A DNA stretch of 36,066 nt from an uncultured Anaerolineae bacterium (GCA_903838415.1 CAILYI010000139.1:1-36066), one strand, 5' to 3'. Positions 16,219-26,370 are shown, numbered from the stretch's first letter. Program-made: numbers and translations. Notes: generated by a model from the sequence alone, not told the origin.

Positions 16219-17178
16219 TCATTCGTTGATGACAATTTCTTCCTCGATGATTTTGTCATCCTGCTTATTGGATGCGATATAAATTCCAGCCAAAATCAGG
16301 ATCGCTCCGGCAGTTTTCAAAAAAGTGGGGGCTTCTTTCAAAATGACGAAGGCCAGAATGGTTGAACCAATTGGTTCGCCGACCAATGTGATCGAAACCA
16401 GCGAAGCGGGCAGAAAGCGTAAGGTCCAATTAAAGGTTGAATGTCCAATCAGCTGTGGGACAAGCGCCAGCAAGAGCAGCCAGACATAGGTCAATGGCTG
16501 ATATCCAATGGCACGTTCTCCCGAAATCACCAGAATGATAATTAGGACAATCGCCGCCATGCCGTAAACCACGAAAATATAAGGAATGAGCGACATCTTG
16601 GCGCGCAGGCGACGTCCAATAATGATGTAGCCACCCGCCATCCAGGCGCCGCATAGCGCCAAAAAATCTCCTAAGAAGGCTGTTCCCCGCACAAAAGTGG
16701 CCAGTGGCGGACAAATCAGCCCGTTTTGCCAGGTGCACGCATCCGAGATGGCTACCACGGCTCCGCCCGCCAGCGCCAACAGCATCCCTACTACGACCGT
16801 TTTCCCGTTAGTTTCGCGCAAAATCAGCGGGGAGAGCAGCGCCACCCACAGCGGCGTGGTGGTCACCAGAACCACGGAGCTGGCGACAGTGGTGTATTCC
16901 AGCGAGGAAATCCAGGTGGCAAAATGCAAGGCCAGGAAGAAGCCCGAAAGCAATCCCAGCAGCACCTCGCTTCGAGTCAGCGCCCGCAGTTCGGAGCGAT
17001 ATCTGGTCAGCGCCAGCGGAGCCAGGATCAGGCTGGCAAGCGTCAGCCTATAAGCGGCCACAACGAGTGACGGTGCATCCTCTTGCGCAAAACGGATAAA
17101 TATCGATGATGTTGAAACTGCCAGTATCCCGCCCAGAATGGCGACCGTTACGAATAATCTCGAAGGCTGAGAATCCAT
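16219..17178 (-). CDS. EamA/DMT-family transporter
   Basis: A 319-residue inner-membrane protein with about ten hydrophobic segments, in two EamA repeats, as in drug/metabolite exporters. The first repeat includes SSIFIRFA and ALHFATWISSLEYT, close to the family pattern. The second repeat ends with a conserved GEPIGSTILAF-type helix. The C-terminus is an acidic cytoplasmic tail. The frame stays open to 17316, but the first 46 residues are polar and would overlap the sod promoter, so I chose the ATG at 17178 (MDSQPSRL). The ribosome binding site is weak. The substrate is unknown; exporters of this type handle amino acids or metabolites. Confidence 0.85.
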   Translation of the reverse strand: MDSQPSRLFVTVAILGGILAVSTSSIFIRFAQEDAPSLVVAAYRLTLASLILAPLALTRYRSELRALTRSEVLLGLLSGFFLALHFATWISSLEYTTVASSVVLVTTTPLWVALLSPLILRETNGKTVVVGMLLALAGGAVVAISDACTWQNGLICPPLATFVRGTAFLGDFLALCGAWMAGGYIIIGRRLRAKMSLIPYIFVVYGMAAIVLIIILVISGERAIGYQPLTYVWLLLLALVPQLIGHSTFNWTLRFLPASLVSITLVGEPIGSTILAFVILKEAPTFLKTAGAILILAGIYIASNKQDDKIIEEEIVINE

Positions 17179-17260
17179 ATTTTGCTTTTCTTCGATTCCT
17201 TCTCTATGGGGTGAGTTTGGGGTCACCCTTTTTGACGACCTGAATCGTCCGATTTGAGAA

Positions 17261-17289
17261 TTGACCCGCGCAGGCTCGCCAGCTAAAAT
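17261..17289 (+). promoter_or_regulatory. Promoter of the superoxide dismutase gene
   Basis: TTGACC (17261-17266), a 17-base spacer and TAAAAT (17284-17289) form a good sigma70-type promoter about 68 bases before the sod ATG. Confidence 0.72.
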
Positions 17290-17356
17290 GATGATGCTTA
17301 CAGTATGGTAAAGCACTCAACCTTTTCAGTCAACCCGTATCTCAAAGGAGACACTC

Positions 17357-17959
17357 ATGGCTTTCGAACTTGCACCCCTTCCGTATTCTTACGACGCGCT
17401 CGAACCTTTCATCGACACGCAGACAATGACCATTCACCACGATAAGCACCACGCTGCTTATGTCACCAACCTGAACGCCGCGCTGGACAAGCACCCTGAA
17501 CTCGGTGGTTGGTCCTTGCATGACCTGGTTGCGAAGCTCAACGAAGTCCCCGAAGATATCCGCACGGCGGTTCGCAATCACGGCGGTGGCCACTACAACC
17601 ATGACATGTTCTGGAATATCATGGCTCCCAATGCGGGCGGCGAGCCCAAGGGCGCGCTGGCCAATGCTGTCACGGCTGATTTTGGTTCCTTCGCCAGCTT
17701 CAAGGCTGAATTTGAGAAAGCCGCCATGGGACGCTTCGGCTCCGGTTGGGCCTGGCTCGTGCTCAAGGGCGATAAACTGGCCGTGGTCTCCACCGCCAAC
17801 CAGGACAATCCTCTGACTGATGGACTCAAGCCGCTGGCAGGGATCGATGTTTGGGAACACGCCTACTATCTCAAGTACCAGAATCGCCGCGCTGATTACG
17901 CTTCCGCCTGGTGGAATGTGATCAACTGGGAAGCAGTTGCCAGCCGCTACAGCAAGTAA
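17357..17959 (+). CDS. sodA: Superoxide dismutase, Mn/Fe type
   Basis: A 200-residue cytoplasmic enzyme that converts superoxide to oxygen and hydrogen peroxide. The four metal ligands are visible: His27 (IHHDKHH), His82 (NHDMFW), Asp164 and His168 (DVWEHAYY). GGGHYNH at 76-82 and Gln149 in TANQDNPL match the manganese form, in which the outer-sphere Gln comes from the C-terminal domain; iron forms carry it near the second His. Metal choice cannot be settled from sequence alone. AAAGGAG precedes the ATG, with a promoter at 17261 and a strong terminator at 18081. It is monocistronic. Confidence 0.97.
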   Translation: MAFELAPLPYSYDALEPFIDTQTMTIHHDKHHAAYVTNLNAALDKHPELGGWSLHDLVAKLNEVPEDIRTAVRNHGGGHYNHDMFWNIMAPNAGGEPKGALANAVTADFGSFASFKAEFEKAAMGRFGSGWAWLVLKGDKLAVVSTANQDNPLTDGLKPLAGIDVWEHAYYLKYQNRRADYASAWWNVINWEAVASRYSK

Positions 17960-18080
17960 TCTTTCCTCGCATCTTTCAAGGCGAAATTGTCCCACTTTTT
18001 AACAATTTCGCCCAATTTTCGAAGGCATCGGACCTTGCAGTCCCTGCTGATTTATCGGTGTCGACTTATCGGTAATAAAA

Positions 18081-18122
18081 AACAAAGGCCATCAGGATTT
18101 CCTGATGGCCTTTGTTTTTTTT
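18081..18122. terminator. Bidirectional intrinsic terminator
   Basis: A perfect 16-bp stem, AACAAAGGCCATCAGG (18081-18096) with 18101-18116, has a four-base loop. It is followed by a run of eight T on plus and preceded by a run of A on plus, so it can end both the sod transcript and the converging glucan cluster. Confidence 0.93.
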
Positions 18123-18167
18123 ATGTTGGTTGAGAATGAATTGCTATATTGGGCGGAGAAAGGCTAA

Positions 18168-21100
18168 TCACATTCCCTGATTTGCCTTGATAAAAACTTT
18201 GATGTGTTGGACGGTATTGTCACGATCAAAAATGTGCTGACAAATTTCCGGTGAAAGCGCCCGCATTTCGGTTTCTGCGAGGCTTCCATCTGTAAACTGT
18301 ATGGCTAATTTTTCTTCCGCGGCAACCTGAACGATCACCGGAACCTGACAGAAGGTGTAAGCCAGTGACCCGGCAGGCAAATCCACGGTTTTTTCATTGG
18401 CAGTCACATCGATGTAAGCAAACGATGCGGGCTGTTTTATGAATTCAACCTTCCGCATGAGCAGCGGATTGAAGGTCACAACACCGTTTTCGACAAAAAG
18501 CCCGAGTTCGCCCAGCCGTGTAAGGATTTCTTCTTTCACCTGCCCGGTCATGCCAGGTTGTTTTGCGCCCTGTCCGGCGGGCGTGTGGGAATACGGGTCG
18601 GTCGGGAAAGCGCCGTAGACCTGGGGCGATTTGTTGTAGCCAAGCCCCATACGGATATCATAGTAGGCTTCAGTTAATGCCTTGATCGTCTCGGGAGATT
18701 CGTTGTTCTCAGCTGCCTTAATGCCAACCTCCTGGACTGTCAGCAGCAGCTTGGAGACCATGTGCCAGTAAATACTCCCGAGTCCTTCGTAAGCAAAAAA
18801 GGTACCCGAGCGGCCGGTGAAAGCGTTGTGATTGAACGTGCTTTCAAACAGCTTCAGGATGGTTTCAAACTCTGCATCTACCAGCGGCTGATAGGTTTCG
18901 GATTTCCGCAATTCAGCCAGGACTTTTATGACATCTTTCGCGTTTCTGAAGCCGCCGTTGAAATGGTAAACCCCATTAATATCTTTGAGTATCAACTCGC
19001 GGTTTTTTTGCTCGACCAGCTTAGCCACCAGTGCGATGTTTTTGATTTGATCTTCGGTCAAACAGTTTTTACTAAAGAAACCGGGTAAGTTGCGGTTTGG
19101 ATACAGGATGTAGCTGTGTTGATCCGCCCGATACAGCCGGGAATTCTTCAGGCTATGCAGCAGAGTCATTGATTCGGCGCTGGATAACAAACCTGATGAC
19201 AAAATGGAAACCTGCCCCTCGAGCATTTCATCCAGATGACTGATGGATGTTTTCCTGTCATCAAGCTGTAGAATGTTGTAGGCATGAAACAGGTTATCTG
19301 GTCGCTGATTGGCTTTTAGTGACTGTTCAACGTAAGCGCGCGCCAGCGATAAAAAGCCCTGCAGAGCACTTTTGTCTAGAGTCGAGGCATCGCCGGAAAA
19401 GCCATTTTTATAAAAATTTACCCGGTAATCGCTGCCAGTTTGGCCCATGGCGTCCATGAACTTCCGGCGTTGTTCGTCGCTAAAACCCTTCGCCAAATCC
19501 GCCGCGTGGATTTGTAGAATGTCACCTGTGGCTGTGAAAAAGCGCAAGATTTCTTGCGTTACCTGCAATTCTGGGGCGCTGCAGTCAGCCAAGAGTTGTT
19601 CAAAAAAGACGATGAATCTGCGCAGATAGCCCAACGTCACGACTGAGAGTCCCTTGCCCACCAGGGCATTGTTGGCATCGTTCCATTCCGGGCGCTGGGT
19701 ATTCATCCAGATACCGCCTTCAGGAACGAAATTCGCCAGCTTTGCCAGCAGCAAGGTCAGTAGTTTTTCCAGCATGGTGACGTGGAATACTTGCCCATTA
19801 GAACCTAAAACCAGCCTGCCATCCATGCCGATTGCTTTGACACTGGTTTCAACCTGATCTTCGAGCTGCCAGGCGAAGCTGATCGTGTTGTATGGATCTT
19901 CAAGCAGTGCTTTGTAAGGCTTCAGGTGATAAGGAACATTCGCATGGCTGAAAATCTTCCTGGTCAGCAGGTTTTTCAAACGGGATGGGTGGAATCTACT
20001 TGAAATCTCGAGCAGTTTTTGCAGGTAGATGATCTGATGATCTCCCCAATAGCCGATGTTTGCCCACGGATCGTTAGGAGATGGCGCTTCCCATTCGATG
20101 CCGTCCCTTGTAATCCGGTAAGGGTTATACCCGTCGGCTGTAGTGGCATTGAGAAATTTACAGATCATCCCTTCGATAAACTCAGGATACGACCATGCCA
20201 GCGGTTCCCAATTTTGGAAAATATCACGCCAGTTACCCTGAAAATCGAGACGTTGTGATCCATCCGGTTTTTTTAGGTTGATGGAAAACTTATTCCATGG
20301 GCGGCTTGGATCGCCGTGTCTCCGGCTGAAAGTGAGCGGCAGATATTCGTAACATAGACGTTCAAGGTCAGCAGAGTTTGTAGCCACGGCTTTGCCGATC
20401 AGTTCGTCGTATGTGAATTTATCAGGGCAATTGCGAAAGAAATCAGCCTGTTCAGACAATATCGCTTTATTGCGGATGCCGATAAAATCCAGAAAATCGG
20501 TTTTTTTCACGATGTAGTTTTCAACGAAGATACCCCCGCGCATCGTGTTGAATAACACATTTGAGAAATGGTGGGCCGTGCTCAGGCGGTCTCCGGAAAG
20601 CTGCAAACCGTCCGCGCTGGCGACGATTTTCAGCAAATCCAGGCTGTTTTTCTCAACATCCTGATTGATTTCTGCGTGAACTGTCTCCGGGTTGTGTTTC
20701 AACACATGGATTAGCTCCGCTACAGCGCTGCTGTCTTGATTAACATCCGCGATGATATTCCATTCGTTGTCTGCATTTCCTGCCAGCTCAAAAGAAGAAT
20801 TGACCAGGTATGCGCCCCGGAAGCCGCGAATATCTGTTTCCTGGGAAATGTCCATTCCTTGCCGGAAAGCCTGCAACTGTTGAGTGGAAAGTAAATAACA
20901 CGGATTCTTCAGTCCGAGCTGCCATGCGATGGTTGTTTTCAGCGATTCGCTTGGTTCGGCCAAATCTGTCAGCGTGGAGCTGAGTGCAAAACTCCCCAGC
21001 CCGGTTTCCGGTTCAAGTTCGCTACGTTTGTAAGCATTCAGCAAATTACTGAATGCCGTTTGGAGGGCAATGGTAGCCCCAAAAGGGAGCAGGTTTTGAA

Positions 21101-21644
21101 AGCCATCGATGAGATTGACCTGGCAGGCAGTTGCGGAGTCGTTTATCAACCAGGATGTTTTGATAAATCCATATTTTTCACTGGTGCGCCAGGCATAACG
21201 GTAAGTCATTTGCAGGTCGTGATTAATTTCTTCGTAAACGAGCTTGTTCCCCAAAATATTCTTATAAAGGTTGCGTTCGAGACGGTACAGGCCTTCATGG
21301 CGCACCGAAAACGGCTCCCATAAATAAGTTTTCTCTGCGCGCTCCATTTGAAAGACACTCAAAGGGCCAGTGTTGGACTGGTTTTCAGTGATTTTGTCGT
21401 CTGGATAATACGGGAATAATGATGATTCGGCATTTGCTCGTCCGGCAGAAAGCCCGCCTGTGCTCGAAATGAACATCCAGTGGTCTGAACTACTCACAAT
21501 ACTCATGAAAAAAGGCTGCATCCGGTCAAAATTACGGATGCGATAGTATTCCTCGCCCAGCAGATGAACATATTCGCCGCTCACCTCGGCGGGATTGTCT
21601 TGTAAAATCGCATTTCCTGCGTAAAGTTTATTCTGTGATCCCAT
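18168..21644 (-). CDS. Large GH94-related protein, possible beta-glucan phosphorylase relative
   Basis: A 1158-residue protein without a signal peptide. The N-terminal third resembles GH94-type enzymes in layout: YYRIRNFDRMQPFF, then SSTGGLSAGR and LFPYYPDDK, like the SNTGG..F..DARLRR region of the cellobiose phosphorylase next door. The central part should be an (alpha/alpha)6 barrel. The key segment is RPEWNDANNALVG: the GH94 catalytic signature is ADWNDC, so the general-acid Asp is replaced by Glu653. Size and motif order recall the large beta-glucan phosphorylases related to GH94 (such as GH149), but I cannot assign it firmly. The start is the ATG at 21644, after AAGGA; a TTG 45 bases upstream is less likely. 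It is third in the cluster after cellobiose phosphorylase and GH3. Confidence 0.7.
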   Translation of the reverse strand: MGSQNKLYAGNAILQDNPAEVSGEYVHLLGEEYYRIRNFDRMQPFFMSIVSSSDHWMFISSTGGLSAGRANAESSLFPYYPDDKITENQSNTGPLSVFQMERAEKTYLWEPFSVRHEGLYRLERNLYKNILGNKLVYEEINHDLQMTYRYAWRTSEKYGFIKTSWLINDSATACQVNLIDGFQNLLPFGATIALQTAFSNLLNAYKRSELEPETGLGSFALSSTLTDLAEPSESLKTTIAWQLGLKNPCYLLSTQQLQAFRQGMDISQETDIRGFRGAYLVNSSFELAGNADNEWNIIADVNQDSSAVAELIHVLKHNPETVHAEINQDVEKNSLDLLKIVASADGLQLSGDRLSTAHHFSNVLFNTMRGGIFVENYIVKKTDFLDFIGIRNKAILSEQADFFRNCPDKFTYDELIGKAVATNSADLERLCYEYLPLTFSRRHGDPSRPWNKFSINLKKPDGSQRLDFQGNWRDIFQNWEPLAWSYPEFIEGMICKFLNATTADGYNPYRITRDGIEWEAPSPNDPWANIGYWGDHQIIYLQKLLEISSRFHPSRLKNLLTRKIFSHANVPYHLKPYKALLEDPYNTISFAWQLEDQVETSVKAIGMDGRLVLGSNGQVFHVTMLEKLLTLLLAKLANFVPEGGIWMNTQRPEWNDANNALVGKGLSVVTLGYLRRFIVFFEQLLADCSAPELQVTQEILRFFTATGDILQIHAADLAKGFSDEQRRKFMDAMGQTGSDYRVNFYKNGFSGDASTLDKSALQGFLSLARAYVEQSLKANQRPDNLFHAYNILQLDDRKTSISHLDEMLEGQVSILSSGLLSSAESMTLLHSLKNSRLYRADQHSYILYPNRNLPGFFSKNCLTEDQIKNIALVAKLVEQKNRELILKDINGVYHFNGGFRNAKDVIKVLAELRKSETYQPLVDAEFETILKLFESTFNHNAFTGRSGTFFAYEGLGSIYWHMVSKLLLTVQEVGIKAAENNESPETIKALTEAYYDIRMGLGYNKSPQVYGAFPTDPYSHTPAGQGAKQPGMTGQVKEEILTRLGELGLFVENGVVTFNPLLMRKVEFIKQPASFAYIDVTANEKTVDLPAGSLAYTFCQVPVIVQVAAEEKLAIQFTDGSLAETEMRALSPEICQHIFDRDNTVQHIKVFIKANQGM

Positions 21645-21785
21645 TTTAGTGCCATCCTTCCGGTTGTTCCTTGTGAATAGAGTTATCAATTGATTGGCGC
21701 AGAGAGTTTTTCATCGGAGTATTCACCATTGAATTCATTGAAATAGCCATCGGTGAGTATAAAAAGGGTTCGCTTGGATGGAAAA

Positions 21786-23762
21786 TTACTGGCAAACTGG
21801 GATTTCTGGGGATTGATCGCCGATCGCCATGCCAAAGCCAAAGGGGAACAGCGGAGCATCGCACCCGGTTTTCCCCGCCACCGTGTTGATATTGATCGGC
21901 AGTTGGGCGTTGGTGCGGGGCCAGGAATAGGGCAGTTTCCCAGTAAATGGATAATAGCCAAACAGCACATCAGCCACGCCCTGGCCTTCAGAGCCGGGCA
22001 ACCAGGCTGCTACCCAGGCATCCGCCTGTGGTAGTTGATCCGTAATCACCAGTGGGCGACCTGAGAGTATGATGACGACTAATTTCTTCACCTGGGAGCG
22101 CGTACCTTTGATGGCGGCGAGATCATTTCCACTCAGCCTGAGCTCGTTTGTATCGCCTGCGCCTTCAGCGTAGGGTTTTTCACTGACCACAACGATACCA
22201 ATCTCCGCTTTTTCAGTAAAAATTCCCCTGCTGTTATAACGGACCTTTGTATTGCTGGATACGGCGGCCTCAATCGCTTTTAGGATGGTGGTACCAGGGA
22301 TAATATCCCCGGCTTTCCCCTGCCATTCGATAGTCCAGCCGCCAGCCTGCAAGCCGATATCGGAAGCACCCTGTCCGGCAACTAAGATTATGGGAGTGTT
22401 TATGGGGAGTGGCAAAGCCGAGTTGTCATTTTTAAGCAGGACCAGCGATTTTCGCACGGCATCGCGGGCCAGGTCGATGTGTTTCTGCGAGCGGATTGTG
22501 GCCAGCATGGCTGGGTCGGCAAACGGATGTGCGAACAAACCCAGCATAAATTTGACGGTCAGTATGCGCCGGACTGCGTCATCGATGCGTTCCGGCTTGA
22601 CATCACCTTTAGTAACGGCTTGTTTCAGCGTTGCGATGAATTGGGGATAATCAGTCGGAACCATATTCATGTCCACGCCGGCATTGATGGCGGTCACCAC
22701 CGACTTGTAATAATCCGACGGGTAAATCTGATCAATCGCCTTCCAGTCTGAAACCACAAAGCCCAAAAAGCCGAGTTCGCCTTTCAAAATATCAGTGATT
22801 AGTCCTTTTTGCGCGTGTATTTTGATGCCATTCCATGAACTGTAAGAGACCATCACGGAGCCAGCTCCGGCCTCTACCGCAGCCTGGTAAGGCGGCAGAT
22901 AGCGGGTGCGCAAAGTGGATTCATCGACTTGCATATCGCCCTGATCGAGCAGATAAGGCTGGGAGATGTTTAGGGTGGCTGTGCCGAATTTTGTGCCGCC
23001 ATCGCCCAGAAAATGCTTGGGCGTTGCCAGCACATAAATCGAATCACCGGCATCCACATTAATCCCGGATGGCTTGGTTTGCAGTCCTTTTACATAAGCG
23101 GCGCCGAGGCTTGAAACCAGTTCCGTGTTTTCGCTGTAAGCCTCGTAGGTGCGTCCCCAACGGATATCCTGGGGCACAGCCACCATCGGAGCGAAATTCC
23201 AGGTCACGCCCGTAGCGATCAGCTCTTCGGCTGTCGCCAGGCCGATTTTTTCCATCAAGGCCGGGTCATTGGCAGCCCCAAGGCCGATTTCCTGAGGGAA
23301 GATGGTTGCCCCGAACAGATTGCCATGCCCATGCACGGCGTCTGTTCCGTAGATGATTGGAATTCCGAGCCGGGTTACCAGCGCCTGCTCCTGGAAGCCG
23401 TTGACCATCTCGGCCCAGCCTTCGGGGGTATTCTTGCCGGTGGGAGAACCGCCGCCGCCACTCAAAATTGAGCCGATGAAGTATTTGGTAATGTCACCTG
23501 GCCTGATACTATTTTTCTCGACCTGTGTCATCTGACCGATCTTCTCGTCCATGGTCATACAGGCGAGCAAATTGTCAACGCGCTGCGCAATCTCCACCGA
23601 CATATCTTTCGTATAACATTCTTCTTTCGTCAGGATTGCAACGGTTGGGAGAATTCCTGCTGCTGTTGGTTGCGCAGTTGGCGGATTAGCAGTTGCTGTG
23701 ACGCCGGTACATGCCGAAAGTAAAAGCGCTGCCAATAAAAATCCATAAGCGATGGGTTTCAC
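21786..23762 (-). CDS. GH3 beta-glucosidase, lipoprotein
   Basis: A 658-residue family 3 glycoside hydrolase that removes glucose units from beta-glucans or cello-oligosaccharides. The signal peptide ends in the lipobox LSAC (Cys18), so the mature enzyme is anchored outside the membrane. The catalytic nucleophile is Asp339 in VVSDWKAID. KHFLGDGGT and GTDAVHGHGN are GH3 substrate-site motifs and resemble plant-type exo-beta-glucanases. The C-terminal (alpha/beta)6 sandwich is present and the length is normal for two-domain GH3. Translation starts at GTG, after GAAGG. It is 13 bases downstream of cellobiose phosphorylase, so it is co-transcribed. Its job would be to supply glucose or cellobiose from outside. 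Confidence 0.95.
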   Translation of the reverse strand: MKPIAYGFLLAALLLSACTGVTATANPPTAQPTAAGILPTVAILTKEECYTKDMSVEIAQRVDNLLACMTMDEKIGQMTQVEKNSIRPGDITKYFIGSILSGGGGSPTGKNTPEGWAEMVNGFQEQALVTRLGIPIIYGTDAVHGHGNLFGATIFPQEIGLGAANDPALMEKIGLATAEELIATGVTWNFAPMVAVPQDIRWGRTYEAYSENTELVSSLGAAYVKGLQTKPSGINVDAGDSIYVLATPKHFLGDGGTKFGTATLNISQPYLLDQGDMQVDESTLRTRYLPPYQAAVEAGAGSVMVSYSSWNGIKIHAQKGLITDILKGELGFLGFVVSDWKAIDQIYPSDYYKSVVTAINAGVDMNMVPTDYPQFIATLKQAVTKGDVKPERIDDAVRRILTVKFMLGLFAHPFADPAMLATIRSQKHIDLARDAVRKSLVLLKNDNSALPLPINTPIILVAGQGASDIGLQAGGWTIEWQGKAGDIIPGTTILKAIEAAVSSNTKVRYNSRGIFTEKAEIGIVVVSEKPYAEGAGDTNELRLSGNDLAAIKGTRSQVKKLVVIILSGRPLVITDQLPQADAWVAAWLPGSEGQGVADVLFGYYPFTGKLPYSWPRTNAQLPININTVAGKTGCDAPLFPFGFGMAIGDQSPEIPVCQ

Positions 23763-23775
23763 AACGGCCTTCGGA

Positions 23776-26271
23776 TTATTGTATTGTGACAGAAACGACT
23801 ACTTTTTTTGTTCCGCTCCGCGGCAGCGGGATGATATTCCCTTCAATGGATTTCCCGTCAACTTCCAGGTGGACGGCATTTCCAGGACCGGTCCGTTTAA
23901 CCGAAATTTCATAGTGCACTCCCCGAAACTCGCGGACCGCTTCGAAGCCTTCCCAGGCTGACGGGAGCACCGGCGATACTTCCAGGCCGGTGTAGGCTGG
24001 CTTAATGCCCAGAATCGCCTGCGAAATGGCGACATAGTTCCAGGCTGCGGTGCCTGAGAGCCAGGAATTTTTCGCTTCGCCGTGCGTAGCCGCATCCTTC
24101 CCGGCGATCATTTGGGCGTAGACATATGGCTCACAGCGGTGAATTTCGCTGATTTCTTCGCGCTTTGACGGATTAATCCGCAGGTAATAGTCGAAAGCCT
24201 TATCCCCGCGGCCTAGAAGCGCTTCAGCGATCATGATCCACGGGTTGGTGTGACAAAAAACCCCGGCATTTTCTTTGTAACCGGGCGGGTACGACGAGAT
24301 TTCGCCCAAATGCAGGGCGTACTTGCTGAAAGCTGGCTGCTGCAAAACGATTCCGTGCTTGGTTGCCAGATGCTTGCCAACGGCATCCAGCGCTTTGACG
24401 GCGTTGCCGTTTTCAATACCCAGCCCGGCCATAACGCAAATCCCCTGCGGTTCGATGAAAATCTTGCCTTCGTCGTTCGTTTTCGAACCGAGAACATGCC
24501 CAAAATCGTCATAAGCGCGCCGGAACCAGGCTCCGTCCCAACCCGCTTTCCAAATGACGGCTTCCATATCGGCAGCGGCGGTTTCATAAAAGCTGACAGG
24601 TTTCAGGTCAATCGTCGTGGTGATCTTTGAACCCTGCTCCATGACCTGCTTCGCCAATTCTGCCATCTCTTTGGCCGCAAGAATGAATAGCCCCGCAATC
24701 AGCACCGATTCGGCCACTTCGCCGTTTTTGTTGGTGGTTGTCTGGAAGGATTGTCCCGGCGTATCGGAGAAACAATTCAAATTAAGACAATCGTTCCAGT
24801 CCGCGCGACCGATCAGGGGCAGGCCGTTTGGGCCAATCCGATCAATGGTATACAGCATGGACCGCTGGAGATGTTCATACAACGGAGTTTCGCTGCCCGC
24901 TTCGTTTTCATATTGCACGGGCGAATCCAGAATGGACCAATCTCCAGTTTCCTTAAGGTAAGCGGCTACTCCGATTACCAGCCAGAGCGGGTCATCGTTG
25001 AAACCTGAGCCGACATCGTTATTGCCGCGTTTGGTCAGCGGCTGATATTGGTGGAATGCGCCGCCGTTTTTGAGCTGTGTGGCGGCCAAATCGAGAATTC
25101 TTTCACGCGCGCGCTCCGGAATCATGTGGACAAATCCCAATAGATCCTGGTTGGAATCACGGAATCCCATTCCGCGCCCGATACCGCTTTCGAAATAGGA
25201 GGCGGATCGGCTCATATTAAACGTCACCATGCATTGATAAGCATTCCAGATGTTAACCATGCGATTGGTGTGTTCGTCGGGGGTGGTGACTTGCAGTTTG
25301 CCGAGCAGATTGTCCCAATGGGCTTTCAGCGCCGCGAAGGCCTTCTCCACGTTGGCTGGTTTGAGATATTTTGCGATGATTGGTAAAACCGTCTTCTTGT
25401 TGATGGTCTGCGAGTCAGCTGGATCAAACTTCTTATCGTTGGGATTTTCGTGGTAACCCAGGATGAAAATCACTTTTTTCTGTTCGCCGGGCTTTAATTG
25501 GACTCGCACATGATGCGATCCAATTGGCTGCCAGCCGTGGGCTTCAGATTCGCCCGAAACGCCTTGTTCAACCACCAGCGGCGAATCCCAGCCACGATAA
25601 GGCCCTAAAAAGGCCTCGCGCTGTGTATCGTAGCCATCCAGCTGTTCGGAGCAGGCAAAGTAGGCGAAGTGATTTCGACGTTCGCGGTATTCTGTCTTGT
25701 GATAAATCACACCGTCGACAATTTCCATTTGACCGGTGGAAAAGTTGCGCTGGAAGTTGGTGGCGTCGTCGTTGGCGTCCCACAGGCAAAATTCAATTGC
25801 CGAGAAAATGGACAGGTCGGCGGGCTTTTCGCGCTGGTTGGTGAGCGTCAGCTCCCAGATTTCGAGACTTTCTCCAAGCGGGACGAAGTAGCGGGTCTGA
25901 GATTCGATTTTATGGGCAACCGAGCGGATGGTGGTGTAACCCTGTCCGTGGCGGCATTCGTATTCATCCAGTTTATCCCGCGTCGGCATCCAGGTTGGCG
26001 ACCAGTAGGGGCGGCTGACCTTCTCGCGTTTTCCGGCTTCATTATCGCGCAGGTAAATATAACGTCCGCCCATATCCAGGGGCGCGTTGTTGTAGCGATA
26101 GCGCGTTAGTCGTCGCAAGCGGGCGTCTTTGAAAAATGAATATCCCCCACCTGTGTTGGAAATTAGCCCGAAATATTCTTCGCTGCCGAGATAATTGATC
26201 CAGGGCAGGGGAGTATCGGGACGCTCGATTACATACTCGCGGGTTGTATCGTCAAAATGACCGTAGCGCAT
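23776..26271 (-). CDS. Cellobiose phosphorylase (GH94)
   Basis: An 831-residue cytoplasmic enzyme that splits cellobiose with phosphate into glucose 1-phosphate and glucose, saving ATP. Similarity to known clostridial cellobiose phosphorylases is strong along the whole length: PWINYLG near the start, DARLRRLTRYRYNN, the NMSRSASYFESGIGRGMGFRD segment, and the catalytic Asp491 in RADWNDCLN. TGTAAW near the C-terminus is the phosphate-site region. The start is supported by GAGG before the ATG. It is the first gene of the minus-strand cluster with GH3 and the GH94-related protein. Its upstream region holds a 12-bp inverted repeat that may be an operator. Confidence 0.95.
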   Translation of the reverse strand: MRYGHFDDTTREYVIERPDTPLPWINYLGSEEYFGLISNTGGGYSFFKDARLRRLTRYRYNNAPLDMGGRYIYLRDNEAGKREKVSRPYWSPTWMPTRDKLDEYECRHGQGYTTIRSVAHKIESQTRYFVPLGESLEIWELTLTNQREKPADLSIFSAIEFCLWDANDDATNFQRNFSTGQMEIVDGVIYHKTEYRERRNHFAYFACSEQLDGYDTQREAFLGPYRGWDSPLVVEQGVSGESEAHGWQPIGSHHVRVQLKPGEQKKVIFILGYHENPNDKKFDPADSQTINKKTVLPIIAKYLKPANVEKAFAALKAHWDNLLGKLQVTTPDEHTNRMVNIWNAYQCMVTFNMSRSASYFESGIGRGMGFRDSNQDLLGFVHMIPERARERILDLAATQLKNGGAFHQYQPLTKRGNNDVGSGFNDDPLWLVIGVAAYLKETGDWSILDSPVQYENEAGSETPLYEHLQRSMLYTIDRIGPNGLPLIGRADWNDCLNLNCFSDTPGQSFQTTTNKNGEVAESVLIAGLFILAAKEMAELAKQVMEQGSKITTTIDLKPVSFYETAAADMEAVIWKAGWDGAWFRRAYDDFGHVLGSKTNDEGKIFIEPQGICVMAGLGIENGNAVKALDAVGKHLATKHGIVLQQPAFSKYALHLGEISSYPPGYKENAGVFCHTNPWIMIAEALLGRGDKAFDYYLRINPSKREEISEIHRCEPYVYAQMIAGKDAATHGEAKNSWLSGTAAWNYVAISQAILGIKPAYTGLEVSPVLPSAWEGFEAVREFRGVHYEISVKRTGPGNAVHLEVDGKSIEGNIIPLPRSGTKKVVVSVTIQ

Positions 26272-26370
26272 GAAAACCTCATTTTCTTATTCAGTTGGTA
26301 GAAGTGTCGCCGACCAAGTGCAGATTGGGGAATAACGGCTTTGAGTTCAATCGCGGCTAAAGGTTTACAG

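Noticed and set aside
17179-17316. N-terminal extension of the EamA transporter
   Set aside because: The 46 added residues are polar, have no family match and overlap the sod promoter; the ATG at 17178 is better.
18052-18073. Short direct repeat TTATCGGT
   Set aside because: Two copies of eight bases are expected by chance and no function is apparent.
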